NCBI RefSeq assembly: GCF_002250835.2
Contig: NZ_NOJY02000005.1
Span: forward strand, 1-64,000
DNA: 64,000 bases
Direction of reading: 5' to 3'
DNA from: Romboutsia weinsteinii
Lineage (GTDB): Bacteria; Bacillota; Clostridia; Peptostreptococcales; Peptostreptococcaceae
The stretch's first letter is position 1; every line of letters starts with the position of its first letter. Positions 1-9,651 of this stretch are shown piece after piece. Below the pieces are notes generated by a model. It was not told where the DNA came from. It did not search any database and worked only from the letters and a program-made list of their open reading frames with translations. A program made the position numbers and the translations under genes.

Positions 1-1530
1 GTATATATGGAGATAATAGATTATGCTCTAAAACAAGGTTTAGATAGTATAGTTTTAGTACCTGAGATTGCGTTGACCCCACAAACAATAGCAAGATTTA
101 AAAGTAGATTTGGAGATATAGTAGGTGTATTTCATAGTCAGCTTTCAGAAGGTCAAAAGCATGACGTATATAAAGCAATAAAAGAAGGTCGAATAAGAAT
201 ATTAATAGGGGCAAGATCAGCCTTGTTTGCACCTTTTAGTAGCTTAGGAGTTATAATTATTGATGAATTTCATGAAAGTGCTTATAAATCAGAAAAAAAT
301 CCTAAATTTAGCGCTATAGAAGTAGCTAGGTTTTTAGCGATAAAAAACAATGTATCTTTAGTATTAGGATCAGCGACACCTTCTATAGAAGAATACTATA
401 AAGCTGAAAATGGAGAATATAACCTAATAAATATTAAAAAAAGAGCAAATAATAATCCGCTGCCTAAGATAGAAGTAGTTGATATGAAAAATGAATTAAA
501 TAATGGAAATAAGAGTATATTTAGTAATAGATTGCAAATACAAATACAAGAAGCTGTAAAAAGCAATAATCAAGTTATATTGTTTTTAAATAGAAGAGGT
601 TATGCAAACTTTGTATCTTGTAGAAAATGCGGATATGTTTTTCAATGTGAGAATTGTGACATCTCTTTAACATACCACAAGGGAAAAAATATAGGTCGCT
701 GCCATTATTGTGGATATGAAAAAGAGATACCAAATGAATGTCCTGAATGTAGTAGCCACTATGTCAAACCTTTTGGAGTAGGTACACAAAAAATAGAAGA
801 AGAGTTAAAAAGTATATTTCCTGATATGAGAGTGCTTAGGATGGATAAGGATACGACTTCTAAAAAAGGATCCTTAGAAGAAATATTAAATAAATTTAAA
901 AATGGAGAAGCTGAAATCTTAATTGGGACTCAGATGCTTAGTAAGGGTCTTGACTTTGATAATGTTACATTAGTTGGAATATTATCAGCAGATATGATAT
1001 TAAATTTTCCTGATTTTAAAAGTTTTGAAACTACATTCCAGTTGGTAACTCAGGTGGCTGGTAGAGCTGGAAGGTCTGATAAGGAAGGTCATGTTGTACT
1101 TCAGACTTATGATACTGATCATTATGCGATTAGAAGAGCTATAAATTATGATTTTGAAGGTTTTTATGAGGATGAAATAAAAATAAGAAAAGCATTTGGA
1201 TATGCACCTTTTAATAATATGGTTAGTGTAGTAATAAGTGGAAGTAATGAAAGGTTAGTAGAGCAAAATGCAAGGAATATGTATAAATCTATGATTTATT
1301 TACTAGATAATAGGGGTATAAATAATTTTGACTTTATATTAGGTCCAAATCCTTGCTCTATATCAAAAATAAATCAGAATTATAGATGGCAAATATTATT
1401 TAAAGATGATAATATTGAAATTAATTTATTAAAGGGTATAATAAAATATATATGTATTACGAAAAGAGATACGGTGTTTAGTAAAGATATAAACGTATCA
1501 ATAGATATTAACCCGAATAGCGTATTATAA
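1..1530 (+). CDS. priA: Primosomal protein N' (PriA helicase), 5' end missing
   Basis: PriA restarts stalled replication forks by unwinding the lagging arm and loading the replicative helicase. The reading frame is open from base 1, and the first codons ([10 protein letters not shown]) match the stretch just after the Walker A motif, so the N-terminal DNA-binding domain and P-loop lie left of the window. Visible are PEIALTPQT, the GSATPS motif, eight cysteines of the two zinc sites ([13 protein letters not shown] and [17 protein letters not shown]) and motif VI (QVAGRAGR). The Walker B box reads DEFH where PriA normally has DEEH. def follows 20 nt downstream behind an AGGAGG-type site, as in many Firmicutes. 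Confidence 0.95.
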   Translation, partial: VYMEIIDYALKQGLDSIVLVPEIALTPQTIARFKSRFGDIVGVFHSQLSEGQKHDVYKAIKEGRIRILIGARSALFAPFSSLGVIIIDEFHESAYKSEKNPKFSAIEVARFLAIKNNVSLVLGSATPSIEEYYKAENGEYNLINIKKRANNNPLPKIEVVDMKNELNNGNKSIFSNRLQIQIQEAVKSNNQVILFLNRRGYANFVSCRKCGYVFQCENCDISLTYHKGKNIGRCHYCGYEKEIPNECPECSSHYVKPFGVGTQKIEEELKSIFPDMRVLRMDKDTTSKKGSLEEILNKFKNGEAEILIGTQMLSKGLDFDNVTLVGILSADMILNFPDFKSFETTFQLVTQVAGRAGRSDKEGHVVLQTYDTDHYAIRRAINYDFEGFYEDEIKIRKAFGYAPFNNMVSVVISGSNERLVEQNARNMYKSMIYLLDNRGINNFDFILGPNPCSISKINQNYRWQILFKDDNIEINLLKGIIKYICITKRDTVFSKDINVSIDINPNSVL

Positions 1531-1550
1531 ATTTAGGAGGAATAATAAAA

Positions 1551-1991
1551 ATGGCATTAAGAAATATAGTTCAAATAGGAGAGCCTGTATTAAGAAAGAA
1601 ATCTAAAAAGGTTGAAGTAATAGATGAAAAAATAATTCAATTATTAGAAGATATGGCAGATACTATGTATGAAGCAGATGGTGTGGGTCTTGCAGCACCT
1701 CAAGTAGGAATACTAAAGAGAGTAGTAGTTATAGATATCGGTGATGGAATAATAGAGTTAATAAACCCAGAAATAATAAAAACATCTGGAGAACAAATAG
1801 ATGAAGAGGGTTGCCTAAGTGTTGTAGGTGAATCTGGAGAAGTAAGAAGACCTTATGTAGTAAAAGTAAGAGCATTAAATAGAAAAGGGCAGATAATAGA
1901 AATAGAAGGTGAAGAGCTATTAGCTAGAGCATTCTGCCATGAGATAGACCACTTAGATGGTGTATTATTTGTTGACAAAATAGAAAAGTAA
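1551..1991 (+). CDS. def: Peptide deformylase
   Basis: This metalloenzyme removes the formyl group from the initiator methionine of nascent proteins. The 146-residue product carries the three family motifs in order: [14 protein letters not shown] with the metal-ligand cysteine, and HEIDH with the two histidine ligands and the catalytic glutamate. The length is typical of the short Clostridial form. The start is ATG behind AGGAGG. It lies between priA and fmt, so removal and addition of the formyl group are encoded side by side; the gap to fmt is 15 nt and they are probably co-transcribed. Confidence 0.97.
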   Translation: MALRNIVQIGEPVLRKKSKKVEVIDEKIIQLLEDMADTMYEADGVGLAAPQVGILKRVVVIDIGDGIIELINPEIIKTSGEQIDEEGCLSVVGESGEVRRPYVVKVRALNRKGQIIEIEGEELLARAFCHEIDHLDGVLFVDKIEK

Positions 1992-2006
1992 TAGGAGCTG
2001 ATTTAA

Positions 2007-2936
2007 TTGAAGATAGTCTTTATGGGAACGCCAGACATTGCAGTTGGATGTTTACAAAAAATAATAGATGAAAAACATGAACTTATTGGAGTTGTAACTC
2101 AACCTGATAAGCCAGTAGGTAGAGGTAAGAAAATGGGAATGCCTCCTGTAAAGGAGCTTGCATTAAAATACGACATACCAGTATACCAACCATTAAAAGC
2201 AAGAGATGAAGCTTTTATAGAAGAGATGAGAGCTTTAAATCCAGATGTAATAGTAGTTGTGGCATTTGGACAAATACTACCAAAGGCATTGTTAGATATA
2301 CCTAAGTTTGGATGTATAAATGTTCATGTATCTTTACTTCCGAAGTATAGAGGGGCAGCTCCTATAAATTGGGTTATAATAAATGGCGAAGAAAAAACTG
2401 GTGTAACAACTATGTATATGGATGAAGGTTTAGATACTGGAGACATGATTTTAATATCTGAATTTGATTTAGATAATGAAATAACTGCAGGTGAGCTTCA
2501 TGATAAGATGAAAGAAATTGGGGCTGAAACACTAAAAGAAACTCTAGATCTAATAGAAAAAGGGTGTGCTCCTAGAATACCTCAAAATCATGATGAGTTT
2601 TCATATGCTCCAATGATGAATAAGTCATTAGGAAATGTTGATTGGAGTAAGAGTGCTACTGAGATACATAACTTAGTAAGAGGTGTTAACCCATGGCCAA
2701 GTGCTTACACAACTTACAACAATGATACAATGAAAATTTGGAAGACTAAAGTATTAAATGAAAAATCTAATAAAACACCTGGTACAATAATTAGAGTAGA
2801 TAAAGAGGGTATTAGAGTAAGCACCTGTGACAATGTACTTTTAATTGAAGACATACAAATGCCAGGTAAGAAAAGAGTACAAGTTGGAGAATATATAAAA
2901 GGAAATAGTATAGAAGCTGATTTAGTATTAGGTTAG
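2007..2936 (+). CDS. fmt: Methionyl-tRNA formyltransferase
   Basis: It formylates Met-tRNA(fMet) using 10-formyltetrahydrofolate, which lets the initiator tRNA enter bacterial initiation. The 309-residue length is normal. The N-terminal formyltransferase fold begins MKIVFMGTPDIAVG, and the catalytic and loop region VHVSLLPKYRGAAPINW is intact near residues 110-126. The C-terminal OB-like tRNA-binding domain follows. The start is TTG, chosen because AGGAG lies just upstream and the protein begins there with the family N-terminus. It is tightly spaced with def upstream and the DUF116 gene downstream. Confidence 0.96.
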   Translation: MKIVFMGTPDIAVGCLQKIIDEKHELIGVVTQPDKPVGRGKKMGMPPVKELALKYDIPVYQPLKARDEAFIEEMRALNPDVIVVVAFGQILPKALLDIPKFGCINVHVSLLPKYRGAAPINWVIINGEEKTGVTTMYMDEGLDTGDMILISEFDLDNEITAGELHDKMKEIGAETLKETLDLIEKGCAPRIPQNHDEFSYAPMMNKSLGNVDWSKSATEIHNLVRGVNPWPSAYTTYNNDTMKIWKTKVLNEKSNKTPGTIIRVDKEGIRVSTCDNVLLIEDIQMPGKKRVQVGEYIKGNSIEADLVLG

Positions 2937-2946
2937 GTGAATTATT

Positions 2947-3681
2947 ATGGAAGCTAAAAGATATTTAACTACTATAGGGATTTTACTTGGAATACTAACA
3001 GTTTTACTAGGAGTAGTTAATGTTTTTATAGCAAATTTAACTCAAGTATTTTCAACACTAGTAAATGTTATAACCTTTTTAATAATACTTACAATAGTAT
3101 TTTCAACGGTAATTACTTATAGGGTCATTAAGGATAAAGAAGTTAGTTCGAAATTAATGAGTATTAATTTTAAGATAGTAAGTATATTATTTCCTATAGT
3201 GACTTATGTAGCATCATTAATAGGAATATCTAAAAATGAAATAAGAATAATATTTATAAAGTTAAATAATAAATATATATATAGCAAGAAGTATAATCTA
3301 AACTCTGAGGACATACTAATTCTTATACCTCATTGTGTACAAAAAAATAGTTGCAAGTTAAAAGTAACTAATGAAATAACAAACTGTAAACAATGTGGTT
3401 TGTGTAACATAGGAGATTTAGTCCAGTTAAAAGAGAAAGCTAATGTTAATATATTTGTAGCTACAGGAGGAACTCTAGCTAGAAAAATTATAATGGACAA
3501 CAGACCGAAAGCTGTTATAGCTGTAGCTTGCGAAAGAGATTTGACGGCTGGAGTCCAAGATACTAGTAAAATTCCAGTATTAGGTGTATTTAATAAGAGA
3601 CCTAATGGACCTTGTGTAGATACAAGTATTGATATTAAAGAAGTTGAAGAAGCGATAAATTTCTTTACATCTAAAAAATAG
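2947..3681 (+). CDS. DUF116 family membrane-anchored protein
   Basis: The function of the family is unknown. Residues 1-100 contain two to three hydrophobic segments, followed by a soluble cysteine-rich DUF116 domain. This shows the patterns HCVQKNSCK, NCKQCGLCNIGD and VACERDL, plus a late Cys in NGPCVDTSID; the spacing suggests a metal or Fe-S site. DUF116 genes often sit beside fmt in Clostridia, as here (10 nt gap). Co-transcription with def-fmt suggests a housekeeping role, but that is inference. Confidence 0.85.
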   Translation: MEAKRYLTTIGILLGILTVLLGVVNVFIANLTQVFSTLVNVITFLIILTIVFSTVITYRVIKDKEVSSKLMSINFKIVSILFPIVTYVASLIGISKNEIRIIFIKLNNKYIYSKKYNLNSEDILILIPHCVQKNSCKLKVTNEITNCKQCGLCNIGDLVQLKEKANVNIFVATGGTLARKIIMDNRPKAVIAVACERDLTAGVQDTSKIPVLGVFNKRPNGPCVDTSIDIKEVEEAINFFTSKK

Positions 3682-3694
3682 GAGTGTGTTTTAT

Positions 3695-4393
3695 ATGTAT
3701 CCATATTATGGCATGATGTTTGATCCGACAATTTATATATTGATACCGGCGATAATATTTACAATGTATGCTCAATTTAAAGTAAGTTCTACTACTAGTA
3801 GATATCTAAAAGTAAATTCTCAAAGAGGATATACTGGAGAGAGAACAGCTAGATCGATATTAGATTCAAATGGCTTATATAATGTTAACATAGAAATGGT
3901 AAGAGGAAGACTTAGTGATCATTATGATCCGAGAAGCAATACAGTTAGATTATCACAAGATGTATATTATGGAACATCTATAACTTCAGTTGCAGTAGCT
4001 GCGCACGAATGCGGTCATGCAATACAGCATGCAAAAGGGTATGCACCCTTAAGTATAAGAAGTAGTTTAGTTCCAGTAGTAAACTTTGCATCTAATATAT
4101 CTTGGTTTTTAATAGCATTAGGATTTTTCTTTACAAGAGGACCTTTTTTACAAATAGGAATATTACTATTCTCAGCATCTGTATTATTCCAAATTATTAC
4201 ACTTCCAGTTGAATTTAACGCTTCAAGTAGAGCTGTAGTTCAGCTTGGAAACTTGGGAATTCTTGAGGGGAAAGAAGTTGGTCAAAGTAGGAAGGTGCTT
4301 ACTGCAGCAGCACTTACTTATGTTGCAGCAGCATTAACATCAGTACTTCAACTTTTGAGACTAGTAGCTATAGCACAAAGAAATAATGATTAA
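3695..4393 (+). CDS. yugP: Zinc-dependent membrane protease, YugP family
   Basis: This is a predicted neutral zinc metallopeptidase of the membrane (DUF2268/YugP-like). The HECGH zinc-binding and catalytic motif sits near residue 107 within AVAAHECGHAIQHA. A hydrophobic N-terminus (residues 6-22) and two or three further membrane segments between residues 125 and 225 support membrane location. I chose ATG 3695 because the GGAG at 3681-3684 is correctly spaced for it; an upstream in-frame GTG at 3686 lies too close. The physiological substrate is unknown. A terminator hairpin follows directly. Confidence 0.88.
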   Translation: MYPYYGMMFDPTIYILIPAIIFTMYAQFKVSSTTSRYLKVNSQRGYTGERTARSILDSNGLYNVNIEMVRGRLSDHYDPRSNTVRLSQDVYYGTSITSVAVAAHECGHAIQHAKGYAPLSIRSSLVPVVNFASNISWFLIALGFFFTRGPFLQIGILLFSASVLFQIITLPVEFNASSRAVVQLGNLGILEGKEVGQSRKVLTAAALTYVAAALTSVLQLLRLVAIAQRNND

Positions 4394-4401
4394 AGGAGAT
4401 T

Positions 4402-4425
4402 GTCCTAGTATTTCTAGGACTTTTT
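4402..4425 (+). terminator. Rho-independent terminator after yugP
   Basis: A perfect 7-bp stem (GTCCTAG / CTAGGAC) with a 5-nt loop is followed by five T residues. It closes the priA-def-fmt-DUF116-yugP transcription unit. Confidence 0.8.
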
Positions 4426-4464
4426 CTATGTAAATGAAAAATAAAATTATAAGGAGAATATTTG

Positions 4465-5790
4465 ATGAATTCAAGAGAAATAGCATATAATGTGCTGAGT
4501 GACATAGAAAAAAACAATAATTATTCGAATATGGCAATAAATAAATATTTTAAAAATCTAGATATTAGTGACCAAGATAGAGGTTTTGCAACAGAATTAA
4601 TTTATGGTGTAGTAGAAAATAAATATTATTTAGATTATATTATGGACAAACTTTCAAAGATAAAGTCACAAAAAATGGAGATTCATGTTAAAATATTGAT
4701 AAGGATGGGAATTTATCAGATAATAATGTTAGATAGTGTGTCTGATTATGCAGCAGTAAATGAAACTGTAAATTTAGTAAAGAAATTTGATAAGAAATCA
4801 TCAGGATTTGTAAATGCAATTTTGAGAAATGTAATAAGACAAAAAGAAACTATATCTAATGTAGATATAGACGATAAAATTATGTATCTATCTACTAAGT
4901 ATTCTTATAAGCCGTGGATGATGAAAAATTGGATTAACAGTTTTGGTATAGAATTTACTGAAGATTTATTAGAAGCTAACAATGAAAAGCCTAGTTTATA
5001 TCTAAGAACTAATACTTTAAAAATTACTAGAGATGAGCTTATTAATAGATTAAATGAGATGAATATAAAATGTTATAAAGTAGCTACGATTGAAGAAGCA
5101 ATAAGAGTTGAGAACCTTAAGAACATAGAAAATAATAAGTTATTCAAAGAAGGATTATTCACAATACAAGATATAAGTTCTATGATTGTAGGAAAGGTAC
5201 TAAATCCAAAAGAAGACTCACTTGTATTAGATGTATGTAGTGCTCCGGGAGGAAAGAGTACTCACTTAGCAACTATTATGAAAAATACTGGTAAGGTAGT
5301 ATCTAGAGATATATTTGAGCATAAAATAAAGCTTATAAATAGTACAGCTAATAGATTAGGATTAACTAATATTGAAGCAGAATGTAGTGATGCATCGGTA
5401 ATTGATAAAGATAGTATAGAAAGGTTTGATTATGTATTAGCGGATGTACCTTGTTCAGGTCTTGGAATAATAAGAAGAAAACCAGAAATCAAGTATAAGG
5501 AAAAAGCAGAACTTAAGGGATTACCAGAATTACAAAAGGTAATATTAAACAATGCCTCTAAATATGTTAGATGTGGAGGAAACTTGGTATATAGTACATG
5601 TACTATACAAGACGCTGAAAATATAGATGTAGTTAACAATTTCCTTGAGGAAAATGATAATTTTGAACTAGTTCCTATAGATGCTGTAAATGTAGATTTA
5701 GATAATCAAGATAAGGGATATCTAAAAATATACCCTAATATACATGGCATGGATGGCTTCTTTATAGCAAAATTTAAAAGAGTAAGGTAG
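4465..5790 (+). CDS. rsmB: 16S rRNA (cytosine-967 C5) methyltransferase
   Basis: RsmB (Sun/Fmu) methylates C967 of 16S rRNA with S-adenosylmethionine. Residues 1-140 form a NusB-like RNA-binding domain (MNSREIAYNVLSDI onward), and the rest is a Rossmann methyltransferase. The SAM site reads VLDVCSAPGGKSTHLA. The two catalytic cysteines are in PCSGLG and YSTCT. ATG 4465 is preferred over TTG 4462 because AAGGAG at 4451-4456 is better spaced. The 441-residue length is usual. It leads the rsmB-rlmN-prpC-prkC run, a typical Firmicute order. Confidence 0.96.
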   Translation: MNSREIAYNVLSDIEKNNNYSNMAINKYFKNLDISDQDRGFATELIYGVVENKYYLDYIMDKLSKIKSQKMEIHVKILIRMGIYQIIMLDSVSDYAAVNETVNLVKKFDKKSSGFVNAILRNVIRQKETISNVDIDDKIMYLSTKYSYKPWMMKNWINSFGIEFTEDLLEANNEKPSLYLRTNTLKITRDELINRLNEMNIKCYKVATIEEAIRVENLKNIENNKLFKEGLFTIQDISSMIVGKVLNPKEDSLVLDVCSAPGGKSTHLATIMKNTGKVVSRDIFEHKIKLINSTANRLGLTNIEAECSDASVIDKDSIERFDYVLADVPCSGLGIIRRKPEIKYKEKAELKGLPELQKVILNNASKYVRCGGNLVYSTCTIQDAENIDVVNNFLEENDNFELVPIDAVNVDLDNQDKGYLKIYPNIHGMDGFFIAKFKRVR

Positions 5791-5797
5791 TGATAAT

Positions 5798-6829
5798 ATG
5801 AATCAGAATAAAGTAGCATTAAAAAACTTTACAGAAGAAGAATTAAAAGAGTTTATGAAGACTATAGGAGAAAAGTCCTTTAGAGGAAGTCAAATATATT
5901 CTTGGATATATAAAGGTGCTAAAAGCTTTGATGATATGAATAATATTCCTAAAAGCTTAAGAGATAAACTTGATGAAGTTTCTTATATTGGAAATTTAGA
6001 AATAGAATTAAAGTTAGAATCTAAGAAAGATGGAACTAAAAAATATTTATTTTTATTAAATGATGAAAATATTATAGAAACTGTAATGATGGATTATGAA
6101 AGTCGTGTTACAGTATGTATTTCTAATCAGGTTGGATGTAGAATGGGATGTAAATTCTGTGCGTCTACTATAGATGGTTTACTTAGAAATTTAGAACCAT
6201 GGGAGATATTAGACCAAATTATTAAGATACAGGAAGATACAGGTAAGAGAGTATCAAACCTAGTTCTAATGGGAAGTGGAGAACCACTTGACAACTTTGA
6301 AAACACTAAGAAATTCTTAAAGCTTGTTAACGATAAAAATGGGTTAAATATTGGTTATAGACATATAACTTTATCAACTTGTGGTATAGCTCCTAAGATG
6401 CGTGAACTAGCCGATTTAGAGATACCTATAAACTTAGCTTTATCTCTACATTCACCTTATGATGATAAGAGGCAAGAAATAATGCCTGTAGCTAAGGCAT
6501 ATCCTGTTAAAGATATAATTGATGCTTGTAAATATTATATCAAAAAGACTAACAGGAGAGTTACATTTGAATACTCGCTTATAAAGGGAGTTAATGACTC
6601 AGAAAAAGATGCAGAGGCTATATGTAAGCTTGTAAAAGGAATACTATGTCATGTTAACTTAATACCTATAAATAACGTTGAAGAAAGAGATTTTGAGAGA
6701 CCAGATAAGTCTTATATTTATAAGTTTAGAGATGTTTTAGAAAAAAATAATATACCAGCTACAGTTAGGATTTCTATGGGCTCTGACATTGGTGGGGCTT
6801 GTGGACAATTAAGAAGAAAACATAAGTAG
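5798..6829 (+). CDS. rlmN: Dual-specificity 23S rRNA/tRNA adenosine C2 methyltransferase, radical SAM
   Basis: RlmN makes 2-methyladenosine at A2503 of 23S rRNA and at A37 of some tRNAs. The radical-SAM cluster cysteines are C114, C118 and C121 in CRMGCKFC. The C-terminal catalytic cysteine is C335 in GGACGQL. The 343-residue length is standard. The protein does not show the cues that would mark the resistance paralogue Cfr, and its neighbours are housekeeping genes, so RlmN is the better call. The gap to rsmB is 7 nt. Confidence 0.95.
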   Translation: MNQNKVALKNFTEEELKEFMKTIGEKSFRGSQIYSWIYKGAKSFDDMNNIPKSLRDKLDEVSYIGNLEIELKLESKKDGTKKYLFLLNDENIIETVMMDYESRVTVCISNQVGCRMGCKFCASTIDGLLRNLEPWEILDQIIKIQEDTGKRVSNLVLMGSGEPLDNFENTKKFLKLVNDKNGLNIGYRHITLSTCGIAPKMRELADLEIPINLALSLHSPYDDKRQEIMPVAKAYPVKDIIDACKYYIKKTNRRVTFEYSLIKGVNDSEKDAEAICKLVKGILCHVNLIPINNVEERDFERPDKSYIYKFRDVLEKNNIPATVRISMGSDIGGACGQLRRKHK

Positions 6830-6846
6830 CTTAAGGGGGAAGTCGT

Positions 6847-7596
6847 ATGATCTATAGTTGTGCCTCCCATATTGGAAAAGTAAGAACAAATAATGAAGAT
6901 TATTGTGGCGGGGAAATAATAGAAATTGAAGAGAAAAATACCGTTGGAGTTTTTGCAATAGCTGATGGTATGGGTGGTCATAAAAAAGGTGAAGTAGCTA
7001 GTAAATTAGCAGTAGAAAATATAATCTGTTTTTTAAAAGAAAACCTAATACAACATGAAAATGTAAAGATAGATTATATTGATGATATACTAAAACAAGC
7101 GTATAATAGTGTAAATTCTATTATACATAAAAAATCAGTAGATAACATAGAATGTGAAGGTATGGGAACTACTTTAGTAACTGCAGTTATTTACAAAAAT
7201 AATTTGTATGTTGCTAATGTTGGGGATAGTAGGTGTTATTTGTCACATGGTAAAAAATTTGATAAAATAACAGTAGATCATTCTATAGTAGAAGAGCTTG
7301 TAAGAGCAAATGTGATTACTGAACGTGAGGCCAAGACACATCCTCGTAGGAATCACATAACTAGAGCTATGGGTACTGATGAAATGGTAATAGTGGATAT
7401 ATTTAAATGTAGTATAGAACCTGAGGATATGATTCTTCTTGCTACTGATGGACTTACAGGATTTGTAGAAGATGACGAAGTAAAAAAGATAATATCAAAA
7501 GATAAAAATATAGATGAAATTAGTGAAGAGTTAATAAATATGGCTAATGAGGTTTCAGGAAAAGATAATGTATCGGTCATATTAATAAAAGCATAA
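6847..7596 (+). CDS. prpC: PP2C-type Ser/Thr protein phosphatase (PrpC/Stp)
   Basis: This is the manganese-dependent phosphatase that reverses phosphorylation by the PASTA kinase encoded 17 nt downstream. The metal-binding motifs are present in order: NEDY, ADGMGGH near residue 39, VGDSR near residue 124, ATDGLTGF near residue 201 and GKDNVSVI near the C-terminus. The 249-residue length matches B. subtilis PrpC (254). The pair is co-encoded in nearly all Firmicutes and controls cell-wall and growth signalling. Confidence 0.95.
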   Translation: MIYSCASHIGKVRTNNEDYCGGEIIEIEEKNTVGVFAIADGMGGHKKGEVASKLAVENIICFLKENLIQHENVKIDYIDDILKQAYNSVNSIIHKKSVDNIECEGMGTTLVTAVIYKNNLYVANVGDSRCYLSHGKKFDKITVDHSIVEELVRANVITEREAKTHPRRNHITRAMGTDEMVIVDIFKCSIEPEDMILLATDGLTGFVEDDEVKKIISKDKNIDEISEELINMANEVSGKDNVSVILIKA

Positions 7597-7613
7597 TGTA
7601 GGATGGTGATAAT

Positions 7614-9437
7614 GTGGGAGAGACTATTTTAGGTAATAGGTATGAAATCATCAGAAAAATTGGTGATGGAGGAATGGCTTTTGTTTACGAAGCCAAGGAC
7701 AAGTTATTAAGCAGAACTGTTGCATTAAAGGTTCTTAGACCCGAGTTTGTTGATGATGATGAATTTTTAGGTAAATTTAAAAGAGAGGCTGAGGCGGTTG
7801 CAAGTCTTTCTCATCCTAATATAGTAAATGTTTATGATGTTGGGGAAGATGGAAAGGTCCATTATATAGTAATGGAGTTTGTAGATGGGCAAAATCTAAA
7901 GGAAATAATAAAGGATGAAGGAACTTTAGATGAGTATACAGCTCTTGATATAACTAAGCAAATTGCTATGGCACTTAGTGCAGCTCACAAAAAAGGTATT
8001 ATACATAGAGATATAAAGCCTCATAATATTCTTATTTCTAAAGAAGGAAGAGTTGTAAAAGTTGCTGATTTTGGTATAGCTAAAGCGGTATCAAACTCTA
8101 CAATGACAAATATAGGAAGCATAATAGGTTCCGTGCATTATTTTTCACCAGAGCAAGCTAAAGGGAAATATGTAACTAACAATGCGGACCTTTACTCGTT
8201 AGGCATAGTTTTATATGAAATGCTTACAGGCAAGGTACCTTTTAAAGGTGACAGTCCTATATCAATAGCTCTACAACATATAAATGATGAGATAGAATTT
8301 ACTTCTGAAGAGAGAGTAAGTATACCTCAAAGTGTAAGAACTATAATAAAGAAGTTAACAGAAAAATCAAGTGCAGATAGATATCAAAGTGCGGAAGAGC
8401 TAATAGAAGATATTGAATATATAGAGAAAAATATTGATCTTGATTTTATAAAAGAATATGATAACTATGCTACAAAAAAGATTGATGGAGCTGAGTTAAA
8501 TAAAGCTATAACTCCTACACCTGTAGTTGAATTAAATGATGAGCCTGATGAAGATGATGGCTTTGAAGATGATGAAAAACCATCAAGATTAAAGAAGAAT
8601 AAAGAAAAAACTAAAAATAAGAGCAAGAAGAAAAAAATGAAAAAAGAAGATAGCCCTAAAACTAAGAAGAGGCTTAAAATAGCAGCGATTATATTATGTT
8701 TAGTATTAGCGACTCAAGTATTTGTCGCACTTAAATTGATTTCAGGGAAAACTCAAAATGCAGGAGATTTAGTAGCTCCAAGTCTAGAAGAAATGACTCT
8801 AGATGAGGCACAAAAAGAGCTTGAGAGACTAGGACTAAAGCTGGATATAAGAAGAGATGAATATAATGCAGATATTCCAAAAGATAGCATAATATCTCAA
8901 ATGCCAGCATCAGGTACTGCAATGGTTAAAGGTGATACAATAAGCGTAGTAATTAGTAAAGGCGCTAAGAAAGCTGCTATACCAAGTATAGTAGGATACA
9001 CTTTGGAAGAAGCAGAAAATATCTTAAAGGAAAATAAGCTTGAGCTAGGAAATGTAAAGCAAGAGTATAATGAGATATACAAAGCTGGAGTAGTATTATT
9101 ACAAAGTCCAACTTCAGGAAACGGAAGTGTTGAAGAGGGAGATAAGATAGATGTTGTTATAAGTAAAGGACCGAAGAAAGAAGAGCAAAAAGAAGAACCA
9201 AAAGAGGACGATAAGTCTGATACAACAACAAATCCACCTCAAAATAATAACCAAGGTGGAAGTACAACTAATCCAGGAACAGGTGGAGGAGGAGGAGGAA
9301 CAACAAATCCGCCGACAAATACTCCGGAGCAACCTGTAGATCCAGCGCCACCAACGGATACTCCAGTACCACCAACGGATACTCCAGCACCACCACAAGA
9401 TCAAGTACCACAGGTAGATCAAACGGAAACAAATTAA
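7614..9437 (+). CDS. prkC: PASTA-domain Ser/Thr protein kinase (PrkC/Stk)
   Basis: This transmembrane kinase senses cell-wall muropeptides or lipid II through external PASTA repeats. The kinase domain covers about residues 8-270 with the ATP lysine K39, HRDIKPHN at 131-138 (D133 catalytic) and DFG at 152-154. A Lys/Glu-rich juxtamembrane linker precedes one membrane segment (IAAIILCLVLATQVFVALKL). Only two PASTA repeats are visible, fewer than the three of B. subtilis PrkC. They are followed by an unusual tail of about 70 residues rich in Pro, Thr, Gly and Asn, with a repeated PPTDTP unit and a Gly6 run. The start is GTG. It is co-transcribed with prpC and ends at a strong terminator. Confidence 0.95.
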   Translation: MGETILGNRYEIIRKIGDGGMAFVYEAKDKLLSRTVALKVLRPEFVDDDEFLGKFKREAEAVASLSHPNIVNVYDVGEDGKVHYIVMEFVDGQNLKEIIKDEGTLDEYTALDITKQIAMALSAAHKKGIIHRDIKPHNILISKEGRVVKVADFGIAKAVSNSTMTNIGSIIGSVHYFSPEQAKGKYVTNNADLYSLGIVLYEMLTGKVPFKGDSPISIALQHINDEIEFTSEERVSIPQSVRTIIKKLTEKSSADRYQSAEELIEDIEYIEKNIDLDFIKEYDNYATKKIDGAELNKAITPTPVVELNDEPDEDDGFEDDEKPSRLKKNKEKTKNKSKKKKMKKEDSPKTKKRLKIAAIILCLVLATQVFVALKLISGKTQNAGDLVAPSLEEMTLDEAQKELERLGLKLDIRRDEYNADIPKDSIISQMPASGTAMVKGDTISVVISKGAKKAAIPSIVGYTLEEAENILKENKLELGNVKQEYNEIYKAGVVLLQSPTSGNGSVEEGDKIDVVISKGPKKEEQKEEPKEDDKSDTTTNPPQNNNQGGSTTNPGTGGGGGGTTNPPTNTPEQPVDPAPPTDTPVPPTDTPAPPQDQVPQVDQTETN

Positions 9438-9488
9438 GGTGTAACGCATACTTAAAATATTATATAAAAATAAATTAAATAAAAAGAA

Positions 9489-9524
9489 AAGCCCAACAGT
9501 TTAATCAGTTGGGCTTCTTTTTTT
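9489..9524 (+). terminator. Rho-independent terminator after prkC
   Basis: A 9-bp perfect stem (AAGCCCAAC / GTTGGGCTT) is followed by C and seven T residues. Confidence 0.9.
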
Positions 9525-9651
9525 GTGAGATATGCATAAAATATAACAATGTAATAAAATGAAATTTTTAATTAATAATGAAATTATTATGATATTATAT
9601 TAAAATAGGATACAATATTTATATTGAGTAAAATTTCAGAGGAGGAATTTA

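Noticed and set aside
9114-9449. A reverse-strand open frame rich in Trp, Arg and Cys opposite the prkC tail
   Set aside because: It is the complement of the Pro/Thr repeat region and has no plausible protein composition or start signal.
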